Origin: Rhizobium sp. L51/94
GTDB lineage: Bacteria; Pseudomonadota; Alphaproteobacteria; Rhizobiales; Rhizobiaceae
Direction: 5' to 3'
NCBI RefSeq assembly: GCF_019355555.1
Contig: NZ_CP072141.1
Coordinates: 2,598,001 to 2,662,000, forward strand
DNA length: 64,000 bases
This document shows, one piece after another, positions 27,416-36,892 of this stretch; position 1 is the first letter of the stretch; each line of letters starts with the position of its first letter. Made by a program: the position numbers and the translations under genes. The notes below the pieces were generated by a model, which saw only the letters and a program-made list of their open reading frames with translations, searched no databases and was not told the origin of the DNA.

Positions 27416-28618
27416 ATGGAATACGTAAGAAGACTATTTGCAGCAGTTCTGGCCACGGCATTCGCCGCGGCCGCAGTTCCGGCCATGGCCGACGACAGCA
27501 AGATCGTTGTCGGCTTTGCGACGGCCGCATCCGGCTTCATGCAGGCTTACGACAAGCCCGCAACCGATGCCGCGATGATCCGCATCGACGAGATCAACGC
27601 TGCCGGCGGCCTGCTCGGCAAGAAGATCGAAGTCGTATCGGCCGACACGAAATCCGACCGTGCAGAAGGCGCCAAGGCCGGCCTGTCGGTCATCGACCAG
27701 GGCGCAAGTCTGGTGGTCGTTTCCTGCGACTACGATTTCGGGGCACCGGCAGCGCTGGCCGCCGAAGATGCCGGACTGGTGTCGTTCTTCCTTTGCGCGG
27801 AATCGGTCAAAGCCGGTATCCAGGGCGTCGGCAAGCACAGCTTCTCGGCTTCCGTGCTGGCAGCGGTGCAGGGCGCGACGATGGCCGAATGGGCCTTCAA
27901 GGAAAAGAAGGCCCAGACCTTCTACCGCCTGCTCGACACCTGGACGGAATACAACAAGGGCATCTGCGACGGCTTCGACTGGATGATGCCGAAGCTCGAA
28001 GCCCAGGGCGCCAAGCTCGTGGGCCAGGATACCTTCAAGAACGAAGATGCCTCGATCGCCGCCCAGATCACCCGCATCAAGTCGCTCCCCAAGGAGCCTG
28101 ACGCCATCATGCTCTGCACGATGATGCCGGGCGCCGTCTCGGCGATCAAGCAGATCCGCGCCGCCGGTATCAACTCGATGATCCTCAACGGCTCCGGCGT
28201 CGATGGCAGCTACTGGCTGTCGGCCGTGCCGGACCTTTCGAACTTCTACACGCCGGTTCAGGGGTCCATCTACGGCGACGACCCAAATCCCGATGTGCAG
28301 AAATTCAATGCCGTCTATAAGAAGAAGACCGGCACGGATCCTTCCAGCCAGTATGTCTATCCCGGCTATTCGATGATCGACGTCTGGGCCAAGGCCGTCC
28401 AGCGCGCAGGCACGACCGATGCCGACGCGGTGGTTGCCGAACTCGAGAAGATGAAGGACGAGCCGACGCTCTTTGGACCGCGCACCTTCACCGCCGAACT
28501 GCACCACCAGAACAAGGCGCGCTACCTGATCGTCGAAACCAAGAACGGCAAGCCCGGCGTCGTCGGCAACTGGACGATCTCCGAGCCAGTTCCAATGGAA
28601 GCTTTGGTCAAGAAATAA
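27416..28618 (+). CDS. Periplasmic substrate-binding protein of the Liv-type importer
   Basis: A 400-residue periplasmic-binding protein (type 1 fold, Leu/Ile/Val-BP family). A signal peptide covers residues 1-24 (VLATAFAAAAVPAMA, cleavage before DD). The mature protein starts KIVVGFATAASGFMQ and includes INAAGGLLGKKIEVV, a family hallmark. An AAAGGAGC ribosome site precedes the ATG. Being last in the operon and followed by a terminator, it is probably the most strongly expressed subunit, as is common. The unusual TAASGFMQAYDKP ligand loop differs from leucine/isoleucine-binding proteins and suggests a different ligand. Confidence 0.93.
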   Translation: MEYVRRLFAAVLATAFAAAAVPAMADDSKIVVGFATAASGFMQAYDKPATDAAMIRIDEINAAGGLLGKKIEVVSADTKSDRAEGAKAGLSVIDQGASLVVVSCDYDFGAPAALAAEDAGLVSFFLCAESVKAGIQGVGKHSFSASVLAAVQGATMAEWAFKEKKAQTFYRLLDTWTEYNKGICDGFDWMMPKLEAQGAKLVGQDTFKNEDASIAAQITRIKSLPKEPDAIMLCTMMPGAVSAIKQIRAAGINSMILNGSGVDGSYWLSAVPDLSNFYTPVQGSIYGDDPNPDVQKFNAVYKKKTGTDPSSQYVYPGYSMIDVWAKAVQRAGTTDADAVVAELEKMKDEPTLFGPRTFTAELHHQNKARYLIVETKNGKPGVVGNWTISEPVPMEALVKK

Positions 28619-28651
28619 CAACCCACCACCGGGTCTGACCCCCCAAAACCA

Positions 28652-28685
28652 AAAAGCCCGACCGCCTCCAAGCGGCCGGGCTTTT
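28652..28685 (+). terminator. Terminator of the carboxylase/importer operon
   Basis: AAAAGCCCGACCGC pairs with GCGGCCGGGCTTTT (one A-C mismatch) around a short loop, 34 bases after the binding-protein stop. The stem ends in A/T tracts on both sides, so it could stop transcription from either direction. Confidence 0.82.
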
Positions 28686-28769
28686 CAAGTTCTGCTACGG
28701 AGAAAAGTGTGACGCGGGCTTACCGAAGCTACGCCGAGAGCCGGCCAGGCGGCGGACGTTGATCCCGCG

Positions 28770-28883
28770 CTAAATCTCACATCTCAGTCGCCGCCCATGG
28801 CCACGCTGGCAACAACGGGCAGGGGTCCTTTGCGCAATATCCTGGCGTTCGGCCATGTCGAGCTGCGAGTAGGTGCGTTTCAT
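28770..28883 (-). pseudogene. IS30-like transposase N-terminal remnant
   Basis: Reading leftward from ATG at 28883, the first 18 residues are MKRTYSQLDMAERQDIAQ, which looks like the start of IS30-family transposases. The following codons (RTPARCCQ onward) do not continue the family and end at a stop after about 37 codons. AAGGA precedes the ATG. I infer a truncated relic; no inverted repeats or target duplication are visible. Confidence 0.45.
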
Positions 28884-29042
28884 GTCCCATTCCTTACAAG
28901 CGATAAACCATTGTTATCTATTGCAAGTCGCACTTCATCCTTGAACCCACCCCGCTAAATACAAAAGTTGGATAAGATAGATTATGGAACTGATGTGGAT
29001 AGCCACATACTACCAAACCCCGCACCCATCGCAGATCCACGG

Positions 29043-29864
29043 CTACTCCGGCGTGTCGATCTCGAACTCGAAGCTCATCTGGTCGTAGGCCGGTTCGACG
29101 TTGGCTGGTGTTTCTCTGAGAACGGTGGCGTAGTCGAGCGGTGTGTGCATGTGGGTCAGGATGGCGCGCTGTGGCTTCAGGCGGCTGATCCAGTCGAGCG
29201 ATTGCTCCAGCGACAGATGGCTTGGATGGAACCGGTACTGGAGCGCGTCGATGATCAGCACGTCGAGGTTTGCGAGAGCCTGGATGGATGCTGGCGGGAA
29301 ATCGCTGACGTCGCTGCAATATGCGACGTCGCCGATGCGAAAGCCGAGCGACTGGATGTCTCCGTGTTGCTGCAGATGCGACTGGACATGGATCGGGCCG
29401 CCGGCGCCGTCGATTACGAACGCCTGCATATCCTCAATGATGACGGGCGCGACGATCGGCGGGTAATTGCTGCCGGCCGGTGTTTCCAGGCAATAGCCAA
29501 AACCTTGCCGTATGCGGTCCATGGTGACCCTGTCGGCGTGGATCGGAATGCGCTGGTTGTCGATGTGGAAATAGCCGCGCAGGTCGTCGATGCCATGGAT
29601 ATGGTCGGCGTGTGCGTGGGTGTAAAGCACCGCGTCGATTGCCTCGACCCTGGCGCGGACCATCTGCTCGCGAAAGTCGGGACCGGTGTCGACAACGACG
29701 GTGGTGACGCCACCATCGGCTGCAAACTGTTCGATCAGCAATGCCGCCCGGCTGCGCCTGTTCTTGGGATTGGTAGGGTCGCAGGCGCCCCAGTCGCCGG
29801 TGATGCGCGGAACGCCCGGAGACGATGAGCAGCCGAGAATGGTGAACCGCCGCCTGTAGGTCAC
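29043..29864 (-). CDS. MBL-fold metallo-hydrolase (PhnP-like)
   Basis: A protein of about 273 residues with the metallo-beta-lactamase fold. The metal motif HAHADH is near residue 80, FTILGCSSSPGVPRI is the first strand with the loop typical of PhnP-type phosphodiesterases, and AILTHMHTPLD carries a late metal His. PhnP-type enzymes hydrolyse cyclic phosphodiesters. I choose GTG 29864, which lies just after the tatD stop with GAGGATC before it; the ATG upstream at 29906 would overlap tatD. The same order (metG, tatD, MBL) is common in rhizobia. Confidence 0.85.
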   Translation of the reverse strand: MTYRRRFTILGCSSSPGVPRITGDWGACDPTNPKNRRSRAALLIEQFAADGGVTTVVVDTGPDFREQMVRARVEAIDAVLYTHAHADHIHGIDDLRGYFHIDNQRIPIHADRVTMDRIRQGFGYCLETPAGSNYPPIVAPVIIEDMQAFVIDGAGGPIHVQSHLQQHGDIQSLGFRIGDVAYCSDVSDFPPASIQALANLDVLIIDALQYRFHPSHLSLEQSLDWISRLKPQRAILTHMHTPLDYATVLRETPANVEPAYDQMSFEFEIDTPE

Positions 29865-29868
29865 GCCG

Positions 29869-30648
29869 TCAGATCCTCGGCATCTTCGAAAAAATCCTGA
29901 ATGCATTCTCGGTCGTCAGCGCCGCTACTTCCGCACTGCTGACGCCGATGGTCTCGGCCAGCACTTCAGCCGTGTTGACGACGTAGGACGGCTCGTTGCG
30001 CTTGCCGCGCCAGCGTTTTGGCGCAAGGTATGGCGCATCGGTCTCGACCAGAAGCCGGTCATGCGGGACGGTCCTGGCCACTGCGCGCAGTTCCTCGGAT
30101 TTGGGGAAAGTCAGGATGCCGGAGAACGAGATATAGCCGCCGAGCGCGACGCCCGTGGCTGCCAGATCGGCACCCGCCGAGAAACAGTGCAGGATGAAGG
30201 GGAAGGCGCCCTTCCCTGTTTCCTCGGTCAGGATTTCAGCCATGTCGTCGTCGGCGCTGCGACTGTGGATGACAAGCGGCAGGCCGGTTTCGCGCGCCGC
30301 AGCGATATGTCGGAGAAAGCCGGTGCGCTGATCTTCAGGCTTCACGGTGTCGTAGAAATAGTCGAGCCCGGCCTCGCCGATGGCCACCACCTTCGGATGG
30401 CGCGACAGCCGAACGAGATCCTCGACCTCGATGTCGAGCTCCTCGTCGGCATTGTTCGGGTGCGTGCCGACGGAGCAAAACACCGACGGATAGGCGTCGG
30501 TGATCGCCAGCAGGCTGTCCAGCTTGGCGACCCGCGTCGAGATCGTCACCATCTGGCCGACGCCGGATGCGTGGGCACGCGCCACGATGGCATCGCGCTC
30601 ATCGGCGAAATCGGCAAAATCGAGGTGGCAGTGGGTATCGACCAGCAT
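29869..30648 (-). CDS. tatD: TatD-family metal-dependent hydrolase
   Basis: A 259-residue TIM-barrel hydrolase. It starts MLVDTHCHLDFADF with the HxH metal site; GEAGLDYFYD, PLVIHSRSAD, FILHCFSAG and LLVETDAPYLAP complete the metal cluster and the family signature. TatD proteins are 3'-5' DNA exonucleases or deoxynucleases linked to DNA repair and quality control. It sits 6 bases downstream of metG and 4 bases upstream of the MBL gene, so the three are one operon. Confidence 0.95.
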   Translation of the reverse strand: MLVDTHCHLDFADFADERDAIVARAHASGVGQMVTISTRVAKLDSLLAITDAYPSVFCSVGTHPNNADEELDIEVEDLVRLSRHPKVVAIGEAGLDYFYDTVKPEDQRTGFLRHIAAARETGLPLVIHSRSADDDMAEILTEETGKGAFPFILHCFSAGADLAATGVALGGYISFSGILTFPKSEELRAVARTVPHDRLLVETDAPYLAPKRWRGKRNEPSYVVNTAEVLAETIGVSSAEVAALTTENAFRIFSKMPRI

Positions 30649-30654
30649 TTCGTC

Positions 30655-32217
30655 CTAAGCCTCCGGCGCCACGTAGCGCGGGAATACCGGCTTCGGTGCC
30701 TCCAGCGGGGTGCCCGGCACGAGACGACCCGCCTCGCCCAGCGCCGCAAAATCACGTTTGTCCGCAGGCGCTGCTACGAGGTCCAGCAGCTTGACTGCCG
30801 AATCCGGCACGAACGGCTGCAGCAGGATCGCAATCTGGCGAACCACCTCGGCGGTCACGTAAAGGACTGTTCCCATACGGACAAAATCGGTCTTCTTCAG
30901 CGCCCAGGGCTCCTGGCCGGCAAAGTACCGGTCGGTTTCAGACACGACGGCGATGATGGCCGCCAGTGCCCGGTGGATCATCTGCTTGCCCATCTCGTCG
31001 CGGGTGATATCGGCCAGGGCATCGACTTGCGCCAGCATCGCCTTGTCCTCATCTCTCAGAGGCCCAAATTCCGGAATTTTTCCGTCGCAATTCTTGACGA
31101 TCATCGACAGCGAACGGCTGGCGAGGTTACCGATGCCGTTGGCAAGATCGGCGTTGATGCGTGTGCCGATGGCGTCTTCGCTGCAATTGCCGTCTTGCCC
31201 GAACGAGATTTCGCGCATCAGGAAATAGCGGATCGGGTCGAGGCCGAAATGGGCAATTAGCTCGAACGGATCGAGCACATTGCCGAGCGACTTCGACATC
31301 TTCTCTCCACCCTTGGCAAGCACGAAGCCATGGGCAAAGATCCGCTTCGGCAGCGGCAACCCGGCCGACATCAGGAACGCCGGCCAGTAGACGGCGTGGA
31401 AGCGTATGATGTCCTTGCCGATCACATGCACGTCGGCCGGCCAGAATTTTGCGCGCGGGCCGTTAGGGTCTTCCAGATAGCCTGTCGCGGTCAGGTAGTT
31501 GGTGAGCGCATCGACCCAGACATACATGACATGTGCGGGATCGTTCGGCACCTTGATGCCCCAGTCGAAGGTGGTGCGCGAGATCGACAGGTCGCGCAGC
31601 CCCGATTTGACGAAGGACATCACCTCGTTGCGGCGCTCGGAGGGGCCTATGAAATCGGGATCGCTTTCGTAGAGCGCCAGCAGCTTGTCCTGGTACTGCG
31701 ACAGGCGGAAGAAATAGCTTTCCTCCTGCACCCATTCGACGACCGTTCCCTGCGGCCCGTAGCGCAAACCGTCGGCGCGCTTCTCGGTTTCGTTTTCCTG
31801 GTAATAGGCCTCGTCGCGCACGGAATACCAGCCGGCGTAGGAATCCTTGTAGATGTCGCCATTCTCGGCCATCCGGTTCCAGATGTCGCGCGAAGTCTGG
31901 TGGTGACGCTCTTCCGTCGTGCGGATGAAGTCGTCGTTCGATGAATTCAGCAGCTTGCCCATCGCACGGAACTCGTCCGAGTTTCGCAATGCCAGCGCCT
32001 CCGGGGCAATCCCCTCGAGCTTTGCTGTCTGCTGCATCTTCTGGCCGTGCTCGTCGGTGCCGGTGAGAAAAAACACCTCGCGCCCGTCCAGCCGCTGGTA
32101 GCGGGCCAGCGCATCCGTGGCGATCAGCTCATAGGCATGGCCGATATGCGGCCGGCCGTTGGGATAGGCGATCGCGGTTGTGATGTAGAATGGGGAAGTG
32201 TCTTTCATCGGCGGCAT
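30655..32217 (-). CDS. metG: Methionyl-tRNA synthetase
   Basis: A 520-residue class I synthetase charging initiator and elongator tRNA-Met. The HIGH motif is in [12 protein letters not shown] near residue 20, and the KMSKS motif is KMSKSLGN near residue 305. It is the shorter type without the C-terminal tRNA-binding (Arc1p-like) domain and lacks the Cys4 zinc knuckle in the connective peptide. The start is at tandem Met codons; [18 protein letters not shown] is the alternative. It heads the metG-tatD-MBL run. Confidence 0.96.
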   Translation of the reverse strand: MPPMKDTSPFYITTAIAYPNGRPHIGHAYELIATDALARYQRLDGREVFFLTGTDEHGQKMQQTAKLEGIAPEALALRNSDEFRAMGKLLNSSNDDFIRTTEERHHQTSRDIWNRMAENGDIYKDSYAGWYSVRDEAYYQENETEKRADGLRYGPQGTVVEWVQEESYFFRLSQYQDKLLALYESDPDFIGPSERRNEVMSFVKSGLRDLSISRTTFDWGIKVPNDPAHVMYVWVDALTNYLTATGYLEDPNGPRAKFWPADVHVIGKDIIRFHAVYWPAFLMSAGLPLPKRIFAHGFVLAKGGEKMSKSLGNVLDPFELIAHFGLDPIRYFLMREISFGQDGNCSEDAIGTRINADLANGIGNLASRSLSMIVKNCDGKIPEFGPLRDEDKAMLAQVDALADITRDEMGKQMIHRALAAIIAVVSETDRYFAGQEPWALKKTDFVRMGTVLYVTAEVVRQIAILLQPFVPDSAVKLLDLVAAPADKRDFAALGEAGRLVPGTPLEAPKPVFPRYVAPEA

Positions 32218-32326
32218 CGAGCCCGTCTTGTTATGTTTGAAGAAGCTGCGTCGCTATTATCGCAAGTCGCACCGCAGCGAAACCTTGAAGTTTGGCGCCA
32301 GCGTCGATCGACCCGGCAGGAGGCGA

Positions 32327-33346
32327 CTACAGCTGCTGTTTGAGATCGCCCAGCACGGTTAATATGGTCTGCTTGCGATCGAGATTGTAGGCCTGCGACA
32401 CTATCAGCCGTTCGGTGACGTCAGAATGAAGCCGCGACATCCGCTCGGCGTCCACCACCCGGCCTTCGAGTGCCGCCTGGCGCGCCCGTGCCATGATGTC
32501 GTCCTCGATCTGGGAGACGAAGAAATCGAAGATCGTTTCGCTCTCCCGGCCCGACAGCACGTCCGCGAGCTTGTGCATCGCCTTGCGCGCTGCAGGCCCG
32601 TCGGAAGCCACCACCTGGCGGTAGGCCGCGACAATGTCCGAGCCACTGTAGTTGATGAGCTTCAGCGCCTCGCTGACGCTCCCCTTGGCATCGCGCAAAA
32701 GGTTGGCATCGGCGGCGATGTCGAGATTGGACAAAGCCGCTGCCAGCGCTTCATCACTAAGCGGTGACAGGCGCAATGGCAGGCATCGCGAGCGTATGGT
32801 CGGCAGAAGCTTGCCGGGCGCGTGCGACAGCACCAGGAACAGCGCCCGCTTAGGCGGCTCCTCGAGTATTTTCAGGATGGCGTTTGCAGCGCTGCGGTTC
32901 ATGTCGTCGGCGGGGTCGATGATAACGATGCGCCAGTTGCCGGTGCCCGACGTCTGCGAGAAGAATTTACCGGCCCTCCTGACCTCGTCGACGGTGATTG
33001 CCGATTTCACCTTGCCGGTCTTCTCGTCGACAGGGCGCGCCAGATAGAGAAGGTTGTGAGACGCGCCTGAAGCGATGGCATGGCTGACGACAGAGGCCGC
33101 ATCGGGATCGGCGATCTCGCCCGGCGCCATCAGCGGATCGGGATGCGACAGCACATGATTGGCAAAGCGGAAGGCCAGCGTCGCCTTGCCGATGCCCTCC
33201 GGCCCCTCGATCAGGATGGCATGGTGGCCCTTGCCGGAACGATAGGACTGGGCCAGGAACGCATCTGCCTCCGCATGGCCGAAAAGCCTGGTATTTTCCA
33301 TCGGAGCAATGGCGCCGTCCAGCACGCCGGGCCGTTCGTCGCTCAT
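32327..33346 (-). CDS. holB: DNA polymerase III delta' subunit
   Basis: A 339-residue clamp-loader subunit. The Walker A region reads [20 protein letters not shown], a degenerate loop as expected for delta', and [20 protein letters not shown] carries the sensor region. [15 protein letters not shown] and [15 protein letters not shown] are clamp-loader signatures (SRC motif). Together with DnaX and HolA it loads the beta clamp. Its start overlaps the tmk stop by 4 bases, a conserved coupling in many bacteria. Confidence 0.95.
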   Translation of the reverse strand: MSDERPGVLDGAIAPMENTRLFGHAEADAFLAQSYRSGKGHHAILIEGPEGIGKATLAFRFANHVLSHPDPLMAPGEIADPDAASVVSHAIASGASHNLLYLARPVDEKTGKVKSAITVDEVRRAGKFFSQTSGTGNWRIVIIDPADDMNRSAANAILKILEEPPKRALFLVLSHAPGKLLPTIRSRCLPLRLSPLSDEALAAALSNLDIAADANLLRDAKGSVSEALKLINYSGSDIVAAYRQVVASDGPAARKAMHKLADVLSGRESETIFDFFVSQIEDDIMARARQAALEGRVVDAERMSRLHSDVTERLIVSQAYNLDRKQTILTVLGDLKQQL

Positions 33347-34029
33347 TGTGCGGTCTCCGGCCTGGGCCCCGCCTGCCCGTCATGCGATGCAAGCCGCTGG
33401 CTGACAATGGCAAGGATGCGGGCCGCGATCTCTTCGGGTGCATGCAGGGCGTCGATGACATGGCAGCGTTGCGGATCGCCGGCAGCAATATCGAGAAACG
33501 CTTCCCGGCGCTTTTCATGGGTTTCCATCTCTTCCTTTTCAAAGCGATCCGGCTCGGCCGTCGTCGCGGCTCCGCGCCTGTGTGCACGCTCGAGGCCGAC
33601 GCTGGCGGGCAGGTCGAGGATCAGGGTGCAGTCCGGCACGACGCCGTCGACGGCGATCCGTTGCAGCGCCTCGATGAAATCCGGCTCCAGATTGCCCGTT
33701 ACGCCCTGGTAGACGCGCGATGAATCCATGAACCGGTCGCAGAGAACGATTTTCCCTTGCGCCAGAGCCGGGCGGATGACCTCCTCGACATGATCGTTGC
33801 GGGCCGCAGCAAACAGGATGGCCTCCATGCGCGTCCCGAAAGGCTCGGCAGCCCCGGAGAGCAGCACGTGGCGCACCGCCTCCGCACCGGGCGGCCCGCC
33901 GGGCTCGCGGGTGACCAGCACATCGCGACCGCTCGCCGTCAGGGCTTCGGCGAGCAAACGGATTTGCGTCGATTTACCGGCACCCTCCCCGCCTTCAAAG
34001 CTTATGAACAAACCGGTTCCGTTCGACAA
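33343..34029 (-). CDS. tmk: Thymidylate kinase
   Basis: A 228-residue dTMP kinase. The P-loop is [11 protein letters not shown] near residue 12, the DRF-type motif [15 protein letters not shown] binds the nucleotide base region, and [11 protein letters not shown] is the dTMP-binding loop. The LID region has [17 protein letters not shown]. It makes dTDP for DNA synthesis. Genes tmk and holB overlap by 4 bases. The C-terminal tail after residue 210 is longer than in E. coli and Pro/Arg-rich. Confidence 0.95.
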   Translation of the reverse strand: MSNGTGLFISFEGGEGAGKSTQIRLLAEALTASGRDVLVTREPGGPPGAEAVRHVLLSGAAEPFGTRMEAILFAAARNDHVEEVIRPALAQGKIVLCDRFMDSSRVYQGVTGNLEPDFIEALQRIAVDGVVPDCTLILDLPASVGLERAHRRGAATTAEPDRFEKEEMETHEKRREAFLDIAAGDPQRCHVIDALHAPEEIAARILAIVSQRLASHDGQAGPRPETAQ

Positions 34030-34178
34030 TTGCTCGCATCCTGCGATCTCGCATTCAATTCGGCAGTCAGATAGGCACTGCCATCGGCCGTTGGCGCCTG
34101 TTTAACGCAAGACGATGCCGGGCGAAACCTTCTGGCCGAGAGTTTGCAATGTTGTACGGTGATTTGCCCGAAGCTCTC

Positions 34179-35360
34179 TCAAGCCGGCGTCGGCGTTTCC
34201 CAGAGCCAGGAAAACAAGAGCGTTTCCGATAGCTCGACGAGAGCATCGAGCGCCCGGCGCCCGAGACCGCCCTGCGCGACATCGCCGTCGGTGAACAGCG
34301 GAACCTCCCTGACGACGCGGGTGCCAGAAAACACTTTCAAAATCCCCGCCGGCTGTCCGCTTGCAACAGGCGCGGCCAGCGGCCAGCGGTAGATGACGCG
34401 GGCCGTCAGCCGATCGGGATTGTTGACAGGCACGTAGACATCCACGCCTGTCTTGGCGACAAGCCCGACCGATGCCCTGGCGCCGCCGTAGACGCTGGCC
34501 GTGCCGATCACTTCGCCCTCATCGAAGACACGCTGGCTCCTGAAATTGCTCAGGCCCCATTCGAGCACACGCTTGGCTTCCTCGGTGCGCTCCTTGTCGG
34601 AGCCGAGCCCGCCCATGGCCAGAAATAGACGCCGACCGTCACGCGTCACGGAGGAGACGATCGAAAACCCCTCGCCCTCCGCAAAGCCGGTTCCCAGTCC
34701 ATCGACGCCCATGGTCAGCGGCAGCAACGGATTGCGGTTCCGCTGGAAAATCTTGTTCCAGGTAAAGTCGGGCTGCGCGAAGGATTTGTAGAGGTCCGGA
34801 TACTTTGACTGCAGGTCGCGCGCCAGCGTTACCAGTTCGCGGGCGGAAACCTTGCTGTCGGCATCGGGAAGTCCTGTCGCATTGCCGAACTGCGCCTTCG
34901 GCATGCCGATCTCGCGCGCATGCTGGGTCATCCTGCGGGCAAACTCCGCCTCGCTGACGGACATGCCTTCGGCAAGCACGATGCAGGCGTCATTGGCCTG
35001 CTGGATCGCCACGCCCTGAACGAGGTCGCCGATCCGTACGCGAGATTTCAGCGCTGCAAACATAGTAGACGCCCGCGACGGTGCACCGCCCCTGCGCCAG
35101 GCATTTTCGGATACGGGATAGGTGGTGTCGAGGCTGACCTCGCCGCGGGTCAGGGCATCGAAAACCACGTCCAGCGTCATCAGCTTGGCCAGCGACGCCG
35201 GTGAAAACGGCTTGTCCTCGTTCTTGGCCAGCAGAACGGTTCCGGTAGAGGCCTCTATCATAAAAGCCTGCCCGGCCTTGGTGTCGAAGGCGGGCGGTGG
35301 CGCTTGCGCGACCGCATTTGTGGAAAACAGCACGACTGCAGCGAAAAGGCATTTCAGCAT
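34179..35360 (-). CDS. DD-carboxypeptidase-like penicillin-binding protein with two altered active-site motifs
   Basis: A 393-residue S11-family protein with signal peptide (residues 1-20, cleavage after AVAQA). The first motif SLAK (Ser56/Lys59) is intact. The second motif, normally SGN in QSGNDAC, reads QQANDAC (Gln121-Ala-Asn123). The third, normally KTG in VDGLKTG, reads VDGLGTG (Gly223). Fold, spacing and the C-terminal penicillin-binding-protein beta-domain are otherwise preserved. D-Ala-D-Ala carboxypeptidases trim peptidoglycan pentapeptides in the periplasm; activity here is uncertain. It lies between rlpA and tmk on the same strand, as in other rhizobia. The second DD-carboxypeptidase in the window (49548-51047) has normal motifs. 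Confidence 0.88.
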   Translation of the reverse strand: MLKCLFAAVVLFSTNAVAQAPPPAFDTKAGQAFMIEASTGTVLLAKNEDKPFSPASLAKLMTLDVVFDALTRGEVSLDTTYPVSENAWRRGGAPSRASTMFAALKSRVRIGDLVQGVAIQQANDACIVLAEGMSVSEAEFARRMTQHAREIGMPKAQFGNATGLPDADSKVSARELVTLARDLQSKYPDLYKSFAQPDFTWNKIFQRNRNPLLPLTMGVDGLGTGFAEGEGFSIVSSVTRDGRRLFLAMGGLGSDKERTEEAKRVLEWGLSNFRSQRVFDEGEVIGTASVYGGARASVGLVAKTGVDVYVPVNNPDRLTARVIYRWPLAAPVASGQPAGILKVFSGTRVVREVPLFTDGDVAQGGLGRRALDALVELSETLLFSWLWETPTPA

Positions 35361-35428
35361 CGATAGTCCCCTTCCCGCTTGCCTGCATTCAAATTACGCG
35401 CGGCCCGGGGTGAAGGCAATTGCCACCC

Positions 35429-36553
35429 TCAATCGACCTGCGCGGCAGCCATCTGCCGATGATACGAAGCCAGTATCGATTTCTGCGTCAGGCCATCGTT
35501 GCGGACCATAACGGCATCGAACGCCAGCGCCCGAGGCGCCGCCCTGTCAGGCTCCCCATAGGCGACGGCAAGCGACGACGCCGGCGTCAGCGCGGCAAAA
35601 CCCTGGCGGGAATTCGGCCGCTCGTAGGGAACGGGCCCGATCTGCGGCAGCGACACGAGGATACCCTGGGCCGCCGGCTCCGGTGCGCCCCAGTTCATCT
35701 GTGGCTGCTGCTGCTTGAAGGCCGGCGATGTCGGGCTCGATCCGGCATAGGCAGTCGATGCCATGGGAGCAGCCACGGGCACCGGCACGCCCGATGTCGG
35801 GTGGCGGGTCGGCTGGCGCAGCGGCGTCTGCACATAGTCCGGCAACTGGTCGGCGGTCATCTTGCCATTCGATGCGACCATCAGGCCGCTGCCGAACTGG
35901 CTGCCGGGATTGATGCCAGGCACGCGGCTGCCTTTCGGCACGTAGGAGGCCATCAGATAAGGCATGTCGTGACCCTCGAGCGGCGCACGACCGACATATT
36001 GCACCCGCACCGCGCCGGTCCCGCTGTCGCGAAGATCGAGGAGGTCGGCGCTCTTGTTCGAAAGGTCGATGATGCGACCGGGATGATACGGCCCACGATC
36101 GTTGACACGCACGATGACCGACGAACCGTTCTCGACATTGGTAACCCGCGCATAGCTAGGCAGCGGAAAAGTCGGATGGGCTGCAGACAGGCTCAGCTGG
36201 TCATAGACCTCGCCATTGGCCGTCAATCGGCCGTGAAATGCGGAACCGTACCAGGACGCGATACCGACCTTGTTATACCTGTAGTCTTCCTTCGGATAAT
36301 ACCACGCACCCTTCACCTGATAGGGATTGCCGACCATGAAGCGTCCGCCGCCGCTCGGGATCTTGCCACTGGTGACGACGCGCGGGCTGGCCTTGACGCC
36401 ATATTCGGCTTCAGAAAAATATTCCTTGCCATGCTTGGTCTTCAGAGGCGGAGCATGCGTCGTGCCGCAGGCGGAAACGGCTGCACACACGGCCGAGAGA
36501 GCCGCCCAACGCAGGCCTCTCCTGTATGATACCGAAACATTCTCGAACGTCAT
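35429..36553 (-). CDS. rlpA: RlpA-family septal lipoprotein
   Basis: A protein of about 374 residues. The N-terminus has a lipobox (AVSACGTT), so it is probably a lipoprotein. The double-psi beta-barrel region carries GIASWYGSAFHGRLTANGE and VRVNDRGPYHPGRIIDLS, the RlpA signature. RlpA members are lytic transglycosylases or peptidoglycan-binding proteins acting at septa. There is no C-terminal SPOR domain; the last 150 residues are Pro/Gln/Ala-rich and look disordered. The start is ATG 36553 or the one 3 codons upstream (36562). It precedes the DD-carboxypeptidase-like gene. Confidence 0.9.
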   Translation of the reverse strand: MTFENVSVSYRRGLRWAALSAVCAAVSACGTTHAPPLKTKHGKEYFSEAEYGVKASPRVVTSGKIPSGGGRFMVGNPYQVKGAWYYPKEDYRYNKVGIASWYGSAFHGRLTANGEVYDQLSLSAAHPTFPLPSYARVTNVENGSSVIVRVNDRGPYHPGRIIDLSNKSADLLDLRDSGTGAVRVQYVGRAPLEGHDMPYLMASYVPKGSRVPGINPGSQFGSGLMVASNGKMTADQLPDYVQTPLRQPTRHPTSGVPVPVAAPMASTAYAGSSPTSPAFKQQQPQMNWGAPEPAAQGILVSLPQIGPVPYERPNSRQGFAALTPASSLAVAYGEPDRAAPRALAFDAVMVRNDGLTQKSILASYHRQMAAAQVD

Positions 36554-36562
36554 GTCTGCCAA

Positions 36563-36892
36563 ACCGATACGCGATACTGAACAAGGTGGAACAGAAGAGG
36601 GTGGATGAGACGACGGGTCTCCAACTCCAATTCCGACCTACGCCCCAATCACCTAACGGGACTTTAATCATGTTTGCATGATGTCAAATTAGCCGGTCCC
36701 AGTGGCCTAAAAGGAACAATTGTAACGATCATGGTTAACCAGCAGTAAACGGAACCAGGCAACCCCGCGCCAACGCTGACGGCCGGGAAAAGTATCAACC
36801 CGTTGCGTGACTGCGCTGTCCCTACGGATCGAATCTCAACCCCCAGGTCAGGTTCGTCCCCTAGCCGTACGGTTTTATCCCGGGGAAGCTAC
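36563..36892. other. Divergent non-coding stretch
   Basis: A 330-base spacer between rlpA and a small exported protein gene, transcribed away from each other. It should contain both promoters. I see no hairpin, repeat or convincing promoter boxes. Confidence 0.5.

Larger units (their letters stand above)
28622..29042. other. Non-coding stretch with terminator and IS30 relic
   Basis: Apart from the terminator at 28652-28685 and the transposase remnant at 28770-28883, I see nothing in this 420-base interval. The right part (28900-29000) is more AT-rich. Confidence 0.6.

Noticed and set aside
27434..28621. 395-codon minus-strand frame over the periplasmic binding-protein gene
   Set aside because: Antisense to a gene with signal peptide and conserved motifs; no recognisable domain.
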